DNA of 64,000 bases. It comes from Agrobacterium vitis. GTDB taxonomy: Bacteria > Pseudomonadota > Alphaproteobacteria > Rhizobiales > Rhizobiaceae. Position numbers and translations under genes: made by a program. Positions 17,141 to 26,185 of the stretch are shown here, in pieces; within the stretch, counting starts at the first letter, position 1, and each line of letters begins with the position of its first letter. The stretch lies in NCBI RefSeq assembly GCF_013337045.2, contig NZ_CP118261.1, positions 1-64,000 on the forward strand. Direction: 5' to 3'. The notes beneath the pieces are model-generated. The model worked only from the letters and a program-made list of their open reading frames with translations. It did not search any database and was not told the DNA's origin.

Positions 17141-18265
17141 ATGGCTTACGATCTCGGCAGATTGGCAATTTCGAGTTTTTTTGAACCGGCTTTCCGTGCC
17201 GGTATCGCCCTCACGCGCCTCGACGAGCGCATCGCCCGATCACCGGTCGCTCAGGGATGGATCGAACGATCCCAGTTCACCGATGCCTGCGCCTCGCTCT
17301 GGATCGACGGCGAGCTCGTTCATCTCGAAGACCTCGTCCTCCACGACGCCTTTCGCGACACCCGCACCCCAACCCACGAACTGACCATCGCTCGCGACGT
17401 GTTGCGCACCCGCCGGCGGATTGCCGCGCAGTCGCCCGACTGGGCGCTGTCGCCGGAAGGCATTCGCACGCTCCGGCAGACTTCGGAGATTGGGTCAACC
17501 GGCACAGGTGAGGCGCAGACCGCCGGCACAGTGCGGAGCGCCGCCTCGATCGATGCGGAAGGGGAGGGGGATGATGTCGGCGAGGGCGCCAAAGATCTGC
17601 GTGGCGTCGATTTTGCCGCCATCGATGCGATCCTTGCGCGCTCCGACGCTGCGATCGAACGAGCCAGAAAGCCTGGCCGGGCTCCTGCCGATCCGATGAT
17701 TTATGATCTCGACTGGGATGAGGATGCCCGGCTTGACGAATGGCGTGGCGTGCTGCGCCAAGCCGAAAACCTGCCGGCGGTGTTGCAGGCGATCGTCGCC
17801 CTCGATGCCTGGAATGAGCTGGCCGTGCTGCAGCATGCGCCCTGGCTCGGCCGGCTGCTGGCGGCCTCGATCCTGCGGCAGGCCGGCGTCACTACCGGTG
17901 ACCATCTAGCCGCCATCAATCTCGGGCTGAAAACCATTCCCGTCGATCGGCGCCGGCATCGCGATCGCGAAACCCGGCTGCTCGCCATCGCCCACGGACT
18001 TTTGGCGGCCGCCGAGATCGGGTTGAAAGAGCATGACCGGCTGGCGCTGGCTCGAACCCTCCTGGAGCGCAAACTGGAGGGGCGCCGCACGTCGTCAAAA
18101 CTGCCGGAACTGGTCGAGCTGGTGATGGCGAAACCATTGGTGTCGGCCGGGATGGTGGCGAAAACGCTCGAGGTCACGCCGCAGGCGGCGCGGCGGATTG
18201 TTTTGGAGCTGGGCTTGCGCGAGATGACCGGGAGGGGGAGGTTTCGGGCGTGGGGAGTAATGTAG
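17141..18265 (+). CDS. RHE_PE00001-family protein (DUF1612 plus HTH)
   Basis: 374-aa protein of a family I know from rhizobial plasmids, built of an N-terminal helical part ([40 protein letters not shown]), a low-complexity linker near residues 115-150, a DUF1612 region (about 190-300) and a C-terminal winged-helix segment ([20 protein letters not shown]). The second half of the early region ([15 protein letters not shown]) recalls Fic-like N-terminal modules. Probably DNA-binding; its role in plasmid biology is unknown. GC-rich, in contrast with the flanking DNA. Confidence 0.75.
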   Translation: MAYDLGRLAISSFFEPAFRAGIALTRLDERIARSPVAQGWIERSQFTDACASLWIDGELVHLEDLVLHDAFRDTRTPTHELTIARDVLRTRRRIAAQSPDWALSPEGIRTLRQTSEIGSTGTGEAQTAGTVRSAASIDAEGEGDDVGEGAKDLRGVDFAAIDAILARSDAAIERARKPGRAPADPMIYDLDWDEDARLDEWRGVLRQAENLPAVLQAIVALDAWNELAVLQHAPWLGRLLAASILRQAGVTTGDHLAAINLGLKTIPVDRRRHRDRETRLLAIAHGLLAAAEIGLKEHDRLALARTLLERKLEGRRTSSKLPELVELVMAKPLVSAGMVAKTLEVTPQAARRIVLELGLREMTGRGRFRAWGVM

Positions 18266-18393
18266 CCAGCTAGTAGCGCTACCGCGCGAAGCTTCCGGGT
18301 TCTCTTCGGAGAAGCGAAGTACGCTTATTTCGATATATCTTCGATGATGATAATACGTGCAGTTTCCTGTCTTCAACCACATGAGGAGTGCTG

Positions 18394-18798
18394 ATGCGCT
18401 TGCTTTTTAGCCAACGCTACCACCGGGCGATCGAACAGGGTACAATCGCAGTCGAAATTACCGATGCTGCGCGTCGGAAAGTCTGGGCGTGGCTATCTAC
18501 TAATAACACCTCCCTTGGCATTCGGCGGGACCCTAACGACAACTGGGTCTCGAACTCCTCTATCCTCGAGGAAACCGAGAGTGGTTTGCTCACCGAGAAT
18601 GGTTGGGATCGCCTTCCGGTAACACCTTACCCCGCCGACACACAATATCACGCAGCTTTGCGTTTGCTCGTTCTGGACGGCCAAGGTTTCTTTGTCTTCG
18701 ACACCATCGAAGTTGCGTCGAGCTATATGGCTTCACGACACGAAAGTGGCGAATCTGTCCGACTTTTAAGAACGTATCCGGAACTCAGGTTGGTTTGA
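18394..18798 (+). pseudogene. hypothetical protein truncated by the Tn3-family insertion
   Basis: A good ribosome site (AGGAG) precedes ATG 18394 and the frame reads MRLLFSQRYHRAIEQGTIAV.. for 134 residues. From codon 114 on, the frame lies inside the left inverted repeat of the transposon and then overlaps the 3' end of tnpR, so the last about 21 residues are transposon-encoded and the native C-terminus is gone. No matching remainder is visible beyond the right end of the element. No family recognised. Confidence 0.6.
18733..18777 (+). repeat. Tn3-family left terminal inverted repeat
   Basis: Begins TCACGACACGAAAGTG, contains ATCTGTCCGACTTTT and ends AGAACGTAT. It matches the reverse complement of 22476-22520 except for three bases in the block at 18749-18752 and one A/G at 18768. 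TGGC just outside (18728-18731) also matches the other side, so the true end may be 4-5 bp further out. Confidence 0.85.
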
Positions 18799-19366
18799 CC
18801 GTGGATGTCGTTGCTTTTTCGGCCTTGAGAGCTTCGTAGAGGGCGGTTTTCCCGATTTTCACGCGGGCCGCGGCTTCCCGGACGTTCAAACCGGCCGCCA
18901 GATGCTGGCGGGCTTTGGCAAGTTTGTCCGGGGTTACGACGACTTGTCGGCCACCGCGTCGGCCGCGTTCCTCTGCGGCTTGCAGACCGGCACGTGTTCG
19001 TTCCCGGATCAGATCGCGCTCGAACTGTGCCAGCGCGCCGAACAGGTGGAAGACCAGGCGACCGCCGGATGTCGTGGTGTCGATGTTTTCGGTGATGGAT
19101 CGGAAGCCGACGCCTTTGGCCTCCAGTTCGGTGATGATCTCGATGAGGTGCTTCATCAACCGGCCGAGGCGGTCGAGCTTCCAGACTGTGAGCGTGTCGC
19201 CGTCGCGAACGTAGCGGATCGCCTCCGCCAATCCGAGTCGGTCAGTCTTCGTGCCGGATGCCTTATCCTCGAACAGCCTTTCACAACCTGCTTTGCGCAA
19301 AGCGTCGAGTTGCAGGGCGGTGTCCTGGTCGCCGGTGGAGACCCTTGCATAGCCGATAGCGGTCAT
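18785..19366 (-). CDS. tnpR: TnpR, serine resolvase
   Basis: 193-aa resolvase/invertase-family recombinase. It has the catalytic serine in YARVSTGDQD (Ser about residue 10), the conserved VWKLDRLGR (about 61-69), ENIDTTTSGGRLVFHLFGAL and FERDLIRERTRAGL, and a C-terminal helix-turn-helix (NVREAAARVKIGKTALYEAL). It resolves transposition cointegrates at the res site between tnpR and tnpA, and it represses both. Its stop lies 8 bp inside the left inverted repeat. Confidence 0.94.
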   Translation of the reverse strand: MTAIGYARVSTGDQDTALQLDALRKAGCERLFEDKASGTKTDRLGLAEAIRYVRDGDTLTVWKLDRLGRLMKHLIEIITELEAKGVGFRSITENIDTTTSGGRLVFHLFGALAQFERDLIRERTRAGLQAAEERGRRGGRQVVVTPDKLAKARQHLAAGLNVREAAARVKIGKTALYEALKAEKATTSTVKPT

Positions 19367-19503
19367 GAGACGTGGTTTGTCCGATTTGCCGTTTCATGAC
19401 AAGGTTTGCGGACAAGAACTGTGGATGCCGCGAAACGTTCGTTTGTCGGACACGCATTTTCCGTTTCGCTGCACTCTCCGCGGCGAAACGGGAAGATCAG
19501 AGA
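19367..19503. promoter_or_regulatory. tnpR-tnpA intergenic region, probable res site
   Basis: 137 bp between the divergent tnpR and tnpA genes. In Tn3-family elements this gap holds the resolvase binding sites and both promoters. A/T-rich stretches and several TTGT/ACAA half-site-like motifs are present (GACAAGG, GACAAGAACTGT, TTTGTCGGACACG), but I could not define subsites I-III. Confidence 0.6.
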
Positions 19504-22470
19504 ATGGTGCGAAGAGCATTACTGAGCGAGGCATGGTGGCAACAGGCGACGATCATCCCGGATAACGAAAGGGAGATCGCCAAACATTACACGCTGGATC
19601 GATCGGATCTCGACCTGATCATGCGACAGAACAAGGCCTCGAACAGACTGGGCCTCGCCTGTGTTCTGGCCACGCTACGATACCCTGGCCGACCGCTTGC
19701 GGATGGCGAGGTCCTGCCGGCTGGCGTCTTACGATTTCTGGCGCGGCAGATCGGCGTCGATCACCATGAGATCGAACGTTATTTCGAGCGCCCACAGACG
19801 CGGCGCGAGCATCTGGCCCTGCTTTTCGACAGAATGCAGATGCGTCCGTTTGTGCCTTCGGACGTGCGGGCACTCACAGGCTGGCTGACACCTGCCGCAC
19901 AAACCCTGCGCCACGCCGATGTATTGGCGGATATGGTCGTGGAAGAACTGCGACGCAGGAGAATTCTCTTGCCAGCGCGGCCAGCGCTCGAAGCCATCAT
20001 TCATGTGGCGATCAGGCGCGGCATTCGTATTGCTCATCGGGCCTTGGCCGGCGGGATCTCAGAAGGCCAAAAGCTCGATCTGGACAAGCTTCTCGATCCG
20101 CGTGAGGGGACAAGCGTGACTATTCTTGCCTGGGCGAGAACGCCAGCATTGTCGCCAGCCGCCGTCAACCTCGACAGAATTGCCGAGCGCATTCGCTTTC
20201 TCCGGTCTCTGAACCTGCCGACGACGTTGATGGATCGCATTCCGGCCAAGGTCTTTGACGAATTTGCTGCAGAGGGGACGCGAATGAGCGCGCAGCATCT
20301 GCGCGACCTTAACACCGAACGCCGACATGCTGTCCTGGCTGCAACAGTGCTCCACCTTTCCCGCCATCTCACCGATTGCGCGATCGACATGTTCAAGAAA
20401 CTCATGGGCATCCTGACGCGGCGAGCCAATAACCAGGCGGCTGCTCGCGTCACCCGATCCGTTCGGGAAGTGCAGACGCCGTTGAAGGACGTTTCAAAAG
20501 TCTGCCATGCGATCATCAAGGCCAGAGAGAAGGGTGAGGACATGGCCAAAGCGCTTGATCTGGTCATCCAATGGCCAGCTTTTACAACCAGTGTCCAGGC
20601 GGTCGATACGCTGATCGCGCCGGATGTTATCGACGGTAAAATCGAAATGCTCCAGCGCTATCCGACGATCAGGAAACTGGCGCCACAGTTTCTCTCCACT
20701 CTCGTGTTCCGCGGTCACGCAGTGGCGGCGAACCTCTTGCGGGCGCTATCCGTGGTCGCGGGTCTATATCGTACGGGCAAAAGGACCATACCCGACAAGG
20801 CACCGATCTCCTTTGCGCCGAAGGGCTGGATGCCTCTCATACTCAAAGATGGAAAGATTGATCGCAGGGCTTATGAGCTTTGCCTGTTCAGCGAATTGAA
20901 GCGCCGGCTCGATGCGGGCGATGTCTGGGTGGAAGGAGCCAAACGCTTCCAGTCTTTCGAAAGCTTTCTCATTCCCACGCCGACATTCGAGCTGATGCGT
21001 GAGGAAGGACCGCTTCCAATCGCCGTTGATACCGATGTCGAGACGTATCTTCGCCAACAGCGCCAGCTGCTGAACGATGGACTGGCTGACCTCTCGCGTC
21101 TGGCCGCAGCCGGCGAGCTCGACGATGTAGAACTGACCGGGGCGGGGTTTAGCGTCACGCCGCACAAGGCTATGTTTCCGGACATCGCCAAGTCGCTGAA
21201 GCTAAAGGTGGAAAGCCGTCTGCCTGCGATCCGCATCACTGACCTTTTGCTCGAGGTTGACGCCCGAACGGAATTTTCGAACGCCTTTACCCATTTGCGC
21301 AGCGGTCGGACGGCCGACAACAAGCTTGCGCTCCTCACCGCCATCCTGGCGGACGGGATCAATCTCGGTCTCACGAGAATGGCGGACGTTTCCCCCGGCA
21401 TTACGATGCGCCAACTCGCCTGGGCGCACGACTGGCATATTCGCGAGGAAGGTTACACGGCCGCGCACGCCATTCTCGTCAACGCCCAGAGGCAATTGCC
21501 TCTGGCAAGCTTGTGGGGCGATGGAACAACGTCATCCTCCGATGGCCAGTATTTTCCGGCGGGCGGACACGCCGAGGCGATCGGCGACCTCAACGGCCGC
21601 TATGGTCCCAACCCCGGCGCCAAATTCTACCGGTTCACCTCTGACCAGTACGGCGCTTTCTACATCATCGCCATGAATGCCAATGCGAGCGAAGCCATCT
21701 ATGTCCTCGATGGACTGCTCTATCATGGCAGCGATCTCGCCATCGGAACCCACTATGTCGATACCGGCGGGGTAAGCGATATGAGCTTCGCCCTTTGCCA
21801 TCTCGTTGGTTTCCAGATTGTGCCTCGGCTGCGCGGTCTCAAGGATCGCAAGCTCTATCTTTTCCCGCGCGACGCGCCTCCCGAAAACCTGGCGCCGCTC
21901 GTTGGCGAGCACATCAACGTCGAGCGGATCAAGGCAAACTGGAACGACATCCTGCGGCTGGTCACGACGATCCGTTCCGGGCAGGTTCGGCCTTCGACCC
22001 TGTTGGCAAAGCTGTCCGCATTCCCACGCCAGAACGGACTGGCGTTGGCGCTACGCGATCTCGGTCGCATCAATCGGTCCATCTTTCTGCCCCAGTGGTG
22101 GCAGAACCCCGAAATGCGCAGGAACGCGACGGCCGGCCTCAACAAGAGCGAATCCCAGAACACCTTGGCCCGCGCACTGTTCTTCAATCGCCTCGGAGAA
22201 TTGCGCGACCGGACTTTCGAGAGCCAGTTCTACCGAGCATCTGGACTGAACCTGCTAATCAACGCCATCGTCTACTGGAACACACTCTATCTTGAACCGG
22301 CGTTCGCCGAGCTCAACCGAGATGGCATTCCCACGCCGCTTGACATCATCAAACACATTACCCCACTCGGCTGGCAGCACATCAGTCTCACCGGCGATTA
22401 CATCTGGACCCCAACAGACGGCGTTGATCTCAGGCCATTGCGGCGCGAAACATCTATCCTCGCAGCGTGA
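19504..22470 (+). CDS. tnpA: TnpA, Tn3-family transposase
   Basis: 988-aa replicative transposase of normal family length. It starts MVRRALLSEAWWQQATIIPD and has the N-terminal DUF4158-type region (DRSDLDLIMRQNKASNRLG). The DDE catalytic region includes LLTAILADGINLGLTRMADV, SSDGQYFPAGG (second Asp), SDMSFALCHLVGFQIVPRLR, and the final glutamate region RNATAGLNKSESQNTLARAL, then the family end ITPLGWQHISLTGDYIW. ATG 19504 is preferred to the longer upstream frame, which crosses the res region. The gene is intact. Confidence 0.95.
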   Translation: MVRRALLSEAWWQQATIIPDNEREIAKHYTLDRSDLDLIMRQNKASNRLGLACVLATLRYPGRPLADGEVLPAGVLRFLARQIGVDHHEIERYFERPQTRREHLALLFDRMQMRPFVPSDVRALTGWLTPAAQTLRHADVLADMVVEELRRRRILLPARPALEAIIHVAIRRGIRIAHRALAGGISEGQKLDLDKLLDPREGTSVTILAWARTPALSPAAVNLDRIAERIRFLRSLNLPTTLMDRIPAKVFDEFAAEGTRMSAQHLRDLNTERRHAVLAATVLHLSRHLTDCAIDMFKKLMGILTRRANNQAAARVTRSVREVQTPLKDVSKVCHAIIKAREKGEDMAKALDLVIQWPAFTTSVQAVDTLIAPDVIDGKIEMLQRYPTIRKLAPQFLSTLVFRGHAVAANLLRALSVVAGLYRTGKRTIPDKAPISFAPKGWMPLILKDGKIDRRAYELCLFSELKRRLDAGDVWVEGAKRFQSFESFLIPTPTFELMREEGPLPIAVDTDVETYLRQQRQLLNDGLADLSRLAAAGELDDVELTGAGFSVTPHKAMFPDIAKSLKLKVESRLPAIRITDLLLEVDARTEFSNAFTHLRSGRTADNKLALLTAILADGINLGLTRMADVSPGITMRQLAWAHDWHIREEGYTAAHAILVNAQRQLPLASLWGDGTTSSSDGQYFPAGGHAEAIGDLNGRYGPNPGAKFYRFTSDQYGAFYIIAMNANASEAIYVLDGLLYHGSDLAIGTHYVDTGGVSDMSFALCHLVGFQIVPRLRGLKDRKLYLFPRDAPPENLAPLVGEHINVERIKANWNDILRLVTTIRSGQVRPSTLLAKLSAFPRQNGLALALRDLGRINRSIFLPQWWQNPEMRRNATAGLNKSESQNTLARALFFNRLGELRDRTFESQFYRASGLNLLINAIVYWNTLYLEPAFAELNRDGIPTPLDIIKHITPLGWQHISLTGDYIWTPTDGVDLRPLRRETSILAA

Positions 22471-22475
22471 TCACC

Positions 22476-22520
22476 ATACGTTCTCAAAAGTCGGACAGAT
22501 CCAACACTTTCGTGTCGTGA
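22476..22520 (-). repeat. Tn3-family right terminal inverted repeat
   Basis: Reverse-complement partner of 18733-18777. It begins 5 bp after the tnpA stop. The adjoining right flank (22521-22794) is AT-variable and has no gene; no continuation of the truncated left-hand gene was recognised in it. Confidence 0.85.
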
Positions 22521-22794
22521 CGCCACAACGGGCATTTTCGTTCTTTTGGTATTCCGGTTTACTGGTAGACCACTTCATGATAGACAGATGCCTTCTCGTG
22601 TGTCAACGCTCGACAGACAACAATTTTATCTGCCCTGTATGCAGCCCCTTCGGGGGTCGATAAAACGAGAACGGCTCCGTGCTGTATTACGAGTCTTTGA
22701 AGCTGGATTGCCCTTGAGGCTTGGATGGAAGGGGATGCCGAATGATCAAATATGCGGACTGGATTTTCGAGAGCCGGACAGCGGGGAAACAGTC

Positions 22795-23553
22795 ATGACG
22801 GGACTGAGCAAGATAGCCTTGACCCCGCGGGTTCCTCTCGCCTCGGAGGTTGCTCACCGGATCCTCGACTATCTGTTTTCAGGAGAGGTCAGGCCCGGAG
22901 ACCAGATTCCGTCCGAACGGCAGCTTTCGGAAGCGCTCGGTGTGAACCGTCCCGCGGTCCGAGAGGCATTGCGTGCGCTTTCCTTTCTCGGCCTTCTGGA
23001 AATCCGGCAAGGCAGCGGCACCTATTTCAAGGACCCTTACGAGAACCTGCTTTTCACCATCTTCGAACTCAGCATCATGTTCGGTGACCGAAGGTTGATG
23101 GAGCTCATCGATGCACGCGCCGAACTTGAAGTTACGATGGCAGGACTGGCTGCGAAATCTAGGACAGAGGAGCAACTCCATGCGCTTTCGCAAAATCTCG
23201 AAGCGCTTCGGACGTCGAGGGGATCGGGCTTCATTGATGCCGACACCAATTTTCACAACACGATCGGCGAAGCTGCCGATAACGATGTGCTCCGAGACAT
23301 GCTGAAGGGTGTGCGGACGATGGTCCGCAAGTGGCTTGGAACAAACATCCGTTCCGCCAATCCCGAGACCACCGCTATCGCATTCGGCGAACACACTCCG
23401 ATCTTTGAGGCCATCCGGGACCGGGATGTGGAAGGTGCGCGCGCCGCGATGGCCCTGCATATGGCAGGCGCCAAACAGCGACTGGCCGAGTCGGTGGATC
23501 TTTTGCGAGCGACCCGCTCTGCGGAGGCCCGCCAAAGGAGCGCTGGAGCCTGA
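22795..23553 (+). CDS. FadR/GntR-family transcriptional regulator
   Basis: 252-aa regulator with an N-terminal GntR winged helix (EVAHRILDYLFSGEVRPGDQ, SERQLSEALGVNRPAVREAL) and a C-terminal FCD ligand-binding domain (MELIDARAELEVTMAGLAA, DADTNFHNTIGEAADNDVL, HTPIFEAIRDRDVEGARAAM). FCD regulators usually sense organic acids. ATG 22795 follows GGGGAAA; an in-frame ATG at 22736 would add about 20 residues. It is followed directly by the tail of a TctB-like gene, so its original target was probably a tricarboxylate-type transporter. Confidence 0.85.
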   Translation: MTGLSKIALTPRVPLASEVAHRILDYLFSGEVRPGDQIPSERQLSEALGVNRPAVREALRALSFLGLLEIRQGSGTYFKDPYENLLFTIFELSIMFGDRRLMELIDARAELEVTMAGLAAKSRTEEQLHALSQNLEALRTSRGSGFIDADTNFHNTIGEAADNDVLRDMLKGVRTMVRKWLGTNIRSANPETTAIAFGEHTPIFEAIRDRDVEGARAAMALHMAGAKQRLAESVDLLRATRSAEARQRSAGA

Positions 23554-23681
23554 TCATCCCTAAAGCGATCATCCTGACGCTCTTCATCTACATCGTTTTT
23601 GATCAGATCCTTCACATTCCCTGGCCGAGGACCGTTGTGGGTGAATTGCTACCGCCCTTTTTGCAGATCCCGGGAATGTGA
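23553..23681 (+). pseudogene. TctB-like transporter subunit, C-terminal remnant
   Basis: An open frame overlapping the regulator stop reads AIILTLFIYIVFDQILHIPW then PRTVVGELLPP and ends. A hydrophobic helix followed by FDxLLxIPxPR is the hallmark C-terminus of the small TctB membrane subunit of tripartite tricarboxylate transporters. Only about 42 residues remain and there is no start, so a deletion has fused it to the regulator gene. The tctA and tctC partners are absent from the window. Confidence 0.55.
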
Positions 23682-23894
23682 CGGGCTTGTCTATGGGTGA
23701 GGTGCAATCCGATGCTGTGCCGGCATATCTGGTTTGCTGCTTGCGTCGCTTGTTGAGCCGCGGCTTGGTCGCCTAGAATGAAGTTGGTGTGGTTTCTTTT
23801 GCGCCCTGTGCAGTGCCGATTGAGCCGTAGGTTTGAGTCTGCCGCGCGGGCGCGGGACAGAACGAAATCTGCCAGTATTAAAGGGGAGGATGTC

Positions 23895-25589
23895 TTGAAC
23901 GGGAAGTCACGTTGGGAAGGTTGCGCTCGGCACAGCCGTTGGGCGATCTTCATGCTGATCCTGGGAAGTGCCGTTTCGGGAAGTTTTGGAACGGCAACAT
24001 TTGCTCAGGATGAAGCGATCGAAGAAGCGCTGGTCACGGGAGGAAAAGTTCAAGGATCGTTGAGCGATACTCCGGGCGTGACACAGTTTCTCGGCATTCC
24101 TTTTGCCGGGAACGTCGGCGGAGAAAATCGCTGGAAGCCGGCGCCACCCGTCAAGCCGTGGGACGGCGTTCTGGTCGCCGACAAATGGGGCGACCAGATG
24201 CTTCAGGATCCCAACAAGCTGAGCGATGCACCGATCAGCGACAATGGCTTGAACCTGGCGATCTGGACGCCGGCTCACAGCAGCAGTGACAGGTTGCCCG
24301 TCTATATGCTGATCCATGGCGGCGCGAACCGCCTGGGTGCCAATGGGATGAAGGATCTGTATGCTGCACAGCTCGCGGCAAAGGGCGTCGTGGTCGTGTC
24401 GGTTCAATATCGACTTGGCGCGCCGGCCTGGTTGTCGCTTCCCGAGATGGCCAAGGCGAGCTCGGCAGGCCCGAAGGGTAATTTCGGCGTGCTGGATCTG
24501 GTTGATGCGCTCAAATGGATTCAGAAAAACGTCCAAGCGTTTGGCGGTGATCCCGCAACCGTCACGATTGGCGGACAATCGGCCGGTGGTGAAAACACCG
24601 TTGCTCTGCTTCGCACGCCGCTTGCCAAGGGGCTGTTCAAGCGCGCATTCATCCAGTCGAGTTTTACCGGCTTCCTGCCAGGTAAGACCGTGGATTTCGC
24701 CCAGAAATCGAAACAGAACCAGGAAGCCGTGAATAAGATATTTGGCAAGGAGATGACTCTTGCCGATCTGCGTGCCGTTGAATCCAAGGTCTGGCTCGAC
24801 AAGTGGCAAAGTGGGAAGGAAACATTGTTCGGCGTCATGGCCGGTGCGGTGGCAACTAACCAGTTCTACACCATCGACGACTATGTTTTCACAAAGGATT
24901 CCGTGAATCTTCTCCAGCCGGGCGATTTCGACGGGTTGGACGTCATCATAGGTCAGACGGCCGACGAATATACAGGTTTGCGACCGAACGACCTCAAGAT
25001 GACGGACGAGGAGCAGCACAAGGCCATGCTGGCGGCCATTCGTCCTTATCAGGCAGGCAATGTAGATGAAAATGTGTTTTCGCTTTACGCCACGGACGAT
25101 CCCGTCGAGGCTTACCGCCTGTCACTGCGGATGCTTAACGACTACATGTTCGAATACGTGCGGATAGGCGCTGAATATGCCAAGGCGCACAGCAACGCCA
25201 ATGTTTATCTCTATTACTGGGATCATTGGCCGCCAGGCAAGGATCAAGGTTTCCGCCGCGCTTGGCATGCGGGCGATAACTGGTATTTCAACAGCTCGCT
25301 GCGCCTGGGCAACCGCGATCAACTACCCTGGACGGATCCGGATATCGCCATGCGCGACATCTCCGTCAGCTACCTCGCGAATTTTATCAAGTCCGGGGAT
25401 CCGAACGGCCACAACGTTCCGCATTGGGGGCAGGTCACGCCGAAATCCGGCGGTCAGTTCCTCCGATTCCATGAGGGTGAAGCATCCATGCGCACGTCCA
25501 CTCTTTACCCGTCACGGGACCGATATCTCCGCGAGGAGGTCCTTAAGGGGATTGGTATGACAGAGGACCAGGTTAGGGGTCGCAATTGA
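23895..25589 (+). CDS. secreted type-B carboxylesterase (copy 1)
   Basis: 564-aa alpha/beta hydrolase of the carboxylesterase type B family with a signal peptide (hydrophobic RWAIFMLILGSAVSGSF, cut near TFAQ). Features: IPFAGNVGGENRWKPA, the oxyanion segment LIHGGANR, nucleophile elbow GGQSAGGEN (Ser about 229), GNFGVLDLVDALKWIQKNV before it, and a C-terminal His region RRAWHAGDNWYF. The start is TTG at 23895 with an AGGGGAGG ribosome site at 23882-23889. It shares the family with the esterases at 37638 and 40925. The likely role is hydrolysis of an ester outside the cytoplasm, releasing a substrate for the neighbouring catabolic genes. Confidence 0.87.
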   Translation: MNGKSRWEGCARHSRWAIFMLILGSAVSGSFGTATFAQDEAIEEALVTGGKVQGSLSDTPGVTQFLGIPFAGNVGGENRWKPAPPVKPWDGVLVADKWGDQMLQDPNKLSDAPISDNGLNLAIWTPAHSSSDRLPVYMLIHGGANRLGANGMKDLYAAQLAAKGVVVVSVQYRLGAPAWLSLPEMAKASSAGPKGNFGVLDLVDALKWIQKNVQAFGGDPATVTIGGQSAGGENTVALLRTPLAKGLFKRAFIQSSFTGFLPGKTVDFAQKSKQNQEAVNKIFGKEMTLADLRAVESKVWLDKWQSGKETLFGVMAGAVATNQFYTIDDYVFTKDSVNLLQPGDFDGLDVIIGQTADEYTGLRPNDLKMTDEEQHKAMLAAIRPYQAGNVDENVFSLYATDDPVEAYRLSLRMLNDYMFEYVRIGAEYAKAHSNANVYLYYWDHWPPGKDQGFRRAWHAGDNWYFNSSLRLGNRDQLPWTDPDIAMRDISVSYLANFIKSGDPNGHNVPHWGQVTPKSGGQFLRFHEGEASMRTSTLYPSRDRYLREEVLKGIGMTEDQVRGRN

Positions 25590-25662
25590 GCAAAGTGTGG
25601 CGATAGACGCCATCCTTTGCTGGCTGGTCTAGACGATCGGCCGAGGAAGAGCGTGGCGGGGA

Positions 25663-26163
25663 TCTAGGATCTTCTCGCCGCGCGCCGCGGGCATCGCCCA
25701 TCACGTCCGTTCCGCCGAGATTTCCGCTGAATGGACAACGGTTCGCGCCGACCTTGTTTACCGCGTCTGCGAGCTTCTTCCGCAGAACTTCGTACCTGTC
25801 GGGTTGCTGCCGCAGTTTCGCGGACAAGCGCCGCCGGAATGCATTGCAGAACTGGGTCGTATCGGTGAGAAGCTCGGCTTCGTCGGCACAGCCTCAATTC
25901 CTCCACGTCCGGCGGCCATTGGATTTTTAAATCACGGGGGGCAAGCCCCTTATCCCCCGTTATGAGGCGATGGCGGAGCTTGAAGTGCCCGCGATGATGC
26001 ACGTCTCGTCCTCGCAAAACGATAATTTCTATGCCACCGGCCCGCACATCAATGCGGATACGACCGCCTTTATGCAGCAGATTCAAGGGGATCTGTTCAA
26101 GTGCTTTCCGACGCTGAAGTTCATAATCCCGCATGGCGGCGGTGCGGCTCTCTACCACAACGG
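25663..26163 (+). pseudogene. 4-oxalomesaconate hydratase-like amidohydrolase remnant
   Basis: Two frames together spell a LigJ-like (amidohydrolase_2) protein fragment: FSPRAAGIAHHVRSAEISAE, DLVYRVCELLPQNFVPVG and IAELGRIGEKLGFVG, then after a one-base shift near 25961 YEAMAELEVPAMMHVSSSQ, NADTTAFMQQIQGDLF and LKFIIPHGGGA. The N-terminal HxH part and the C-terminus are missing. 4-Oxalomesaconate hydratase acts in the protocatechuate 4,5-cleavage and gallate pathways. The fragment ends at the 3' end of the GntR gene, so a rearrangement joined them. Confidence 0.65.
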
Positions 26164-26185
26164 CCTGAGAATTAACGTTTCGGCC

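Larger units (their letters stand above)
18733..22520 (+). mobile_element. complete Tn3-family transposon (tnpR, res, tnpA)
   Basis: 3.79-kb element bounded by 45-bp inverted repeats (18733-18777 and 22476-22520; 41 of 45 positions match). It carries only a serine resolvase (minus) and a Tn3-family transposase (plus), divergent from a 137-bp intergenic res region; there are no passenger genes. The repeats do not start with the common GGGG. Long repeats of this kind recall the rhizobial Tn163 group, an impression not checked. No 5-bp target duplication is seen: flanks are TGGCT and CGCCA, and TGGC may itself be part of the repeat. Confidence 0.88.

Noticed and set aside
19372..19503. Extension of tnpA upstream to 19372
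   Set aside because: It would cover the res region; the family start MVRRALLSEAWW is at 19504.
23907..25019. 370-codon minus-strand frame over the first esterase
   Set aside because: Shadow frame; the esterase on the plus strand has an intact catalytic elbow and signal peptide.
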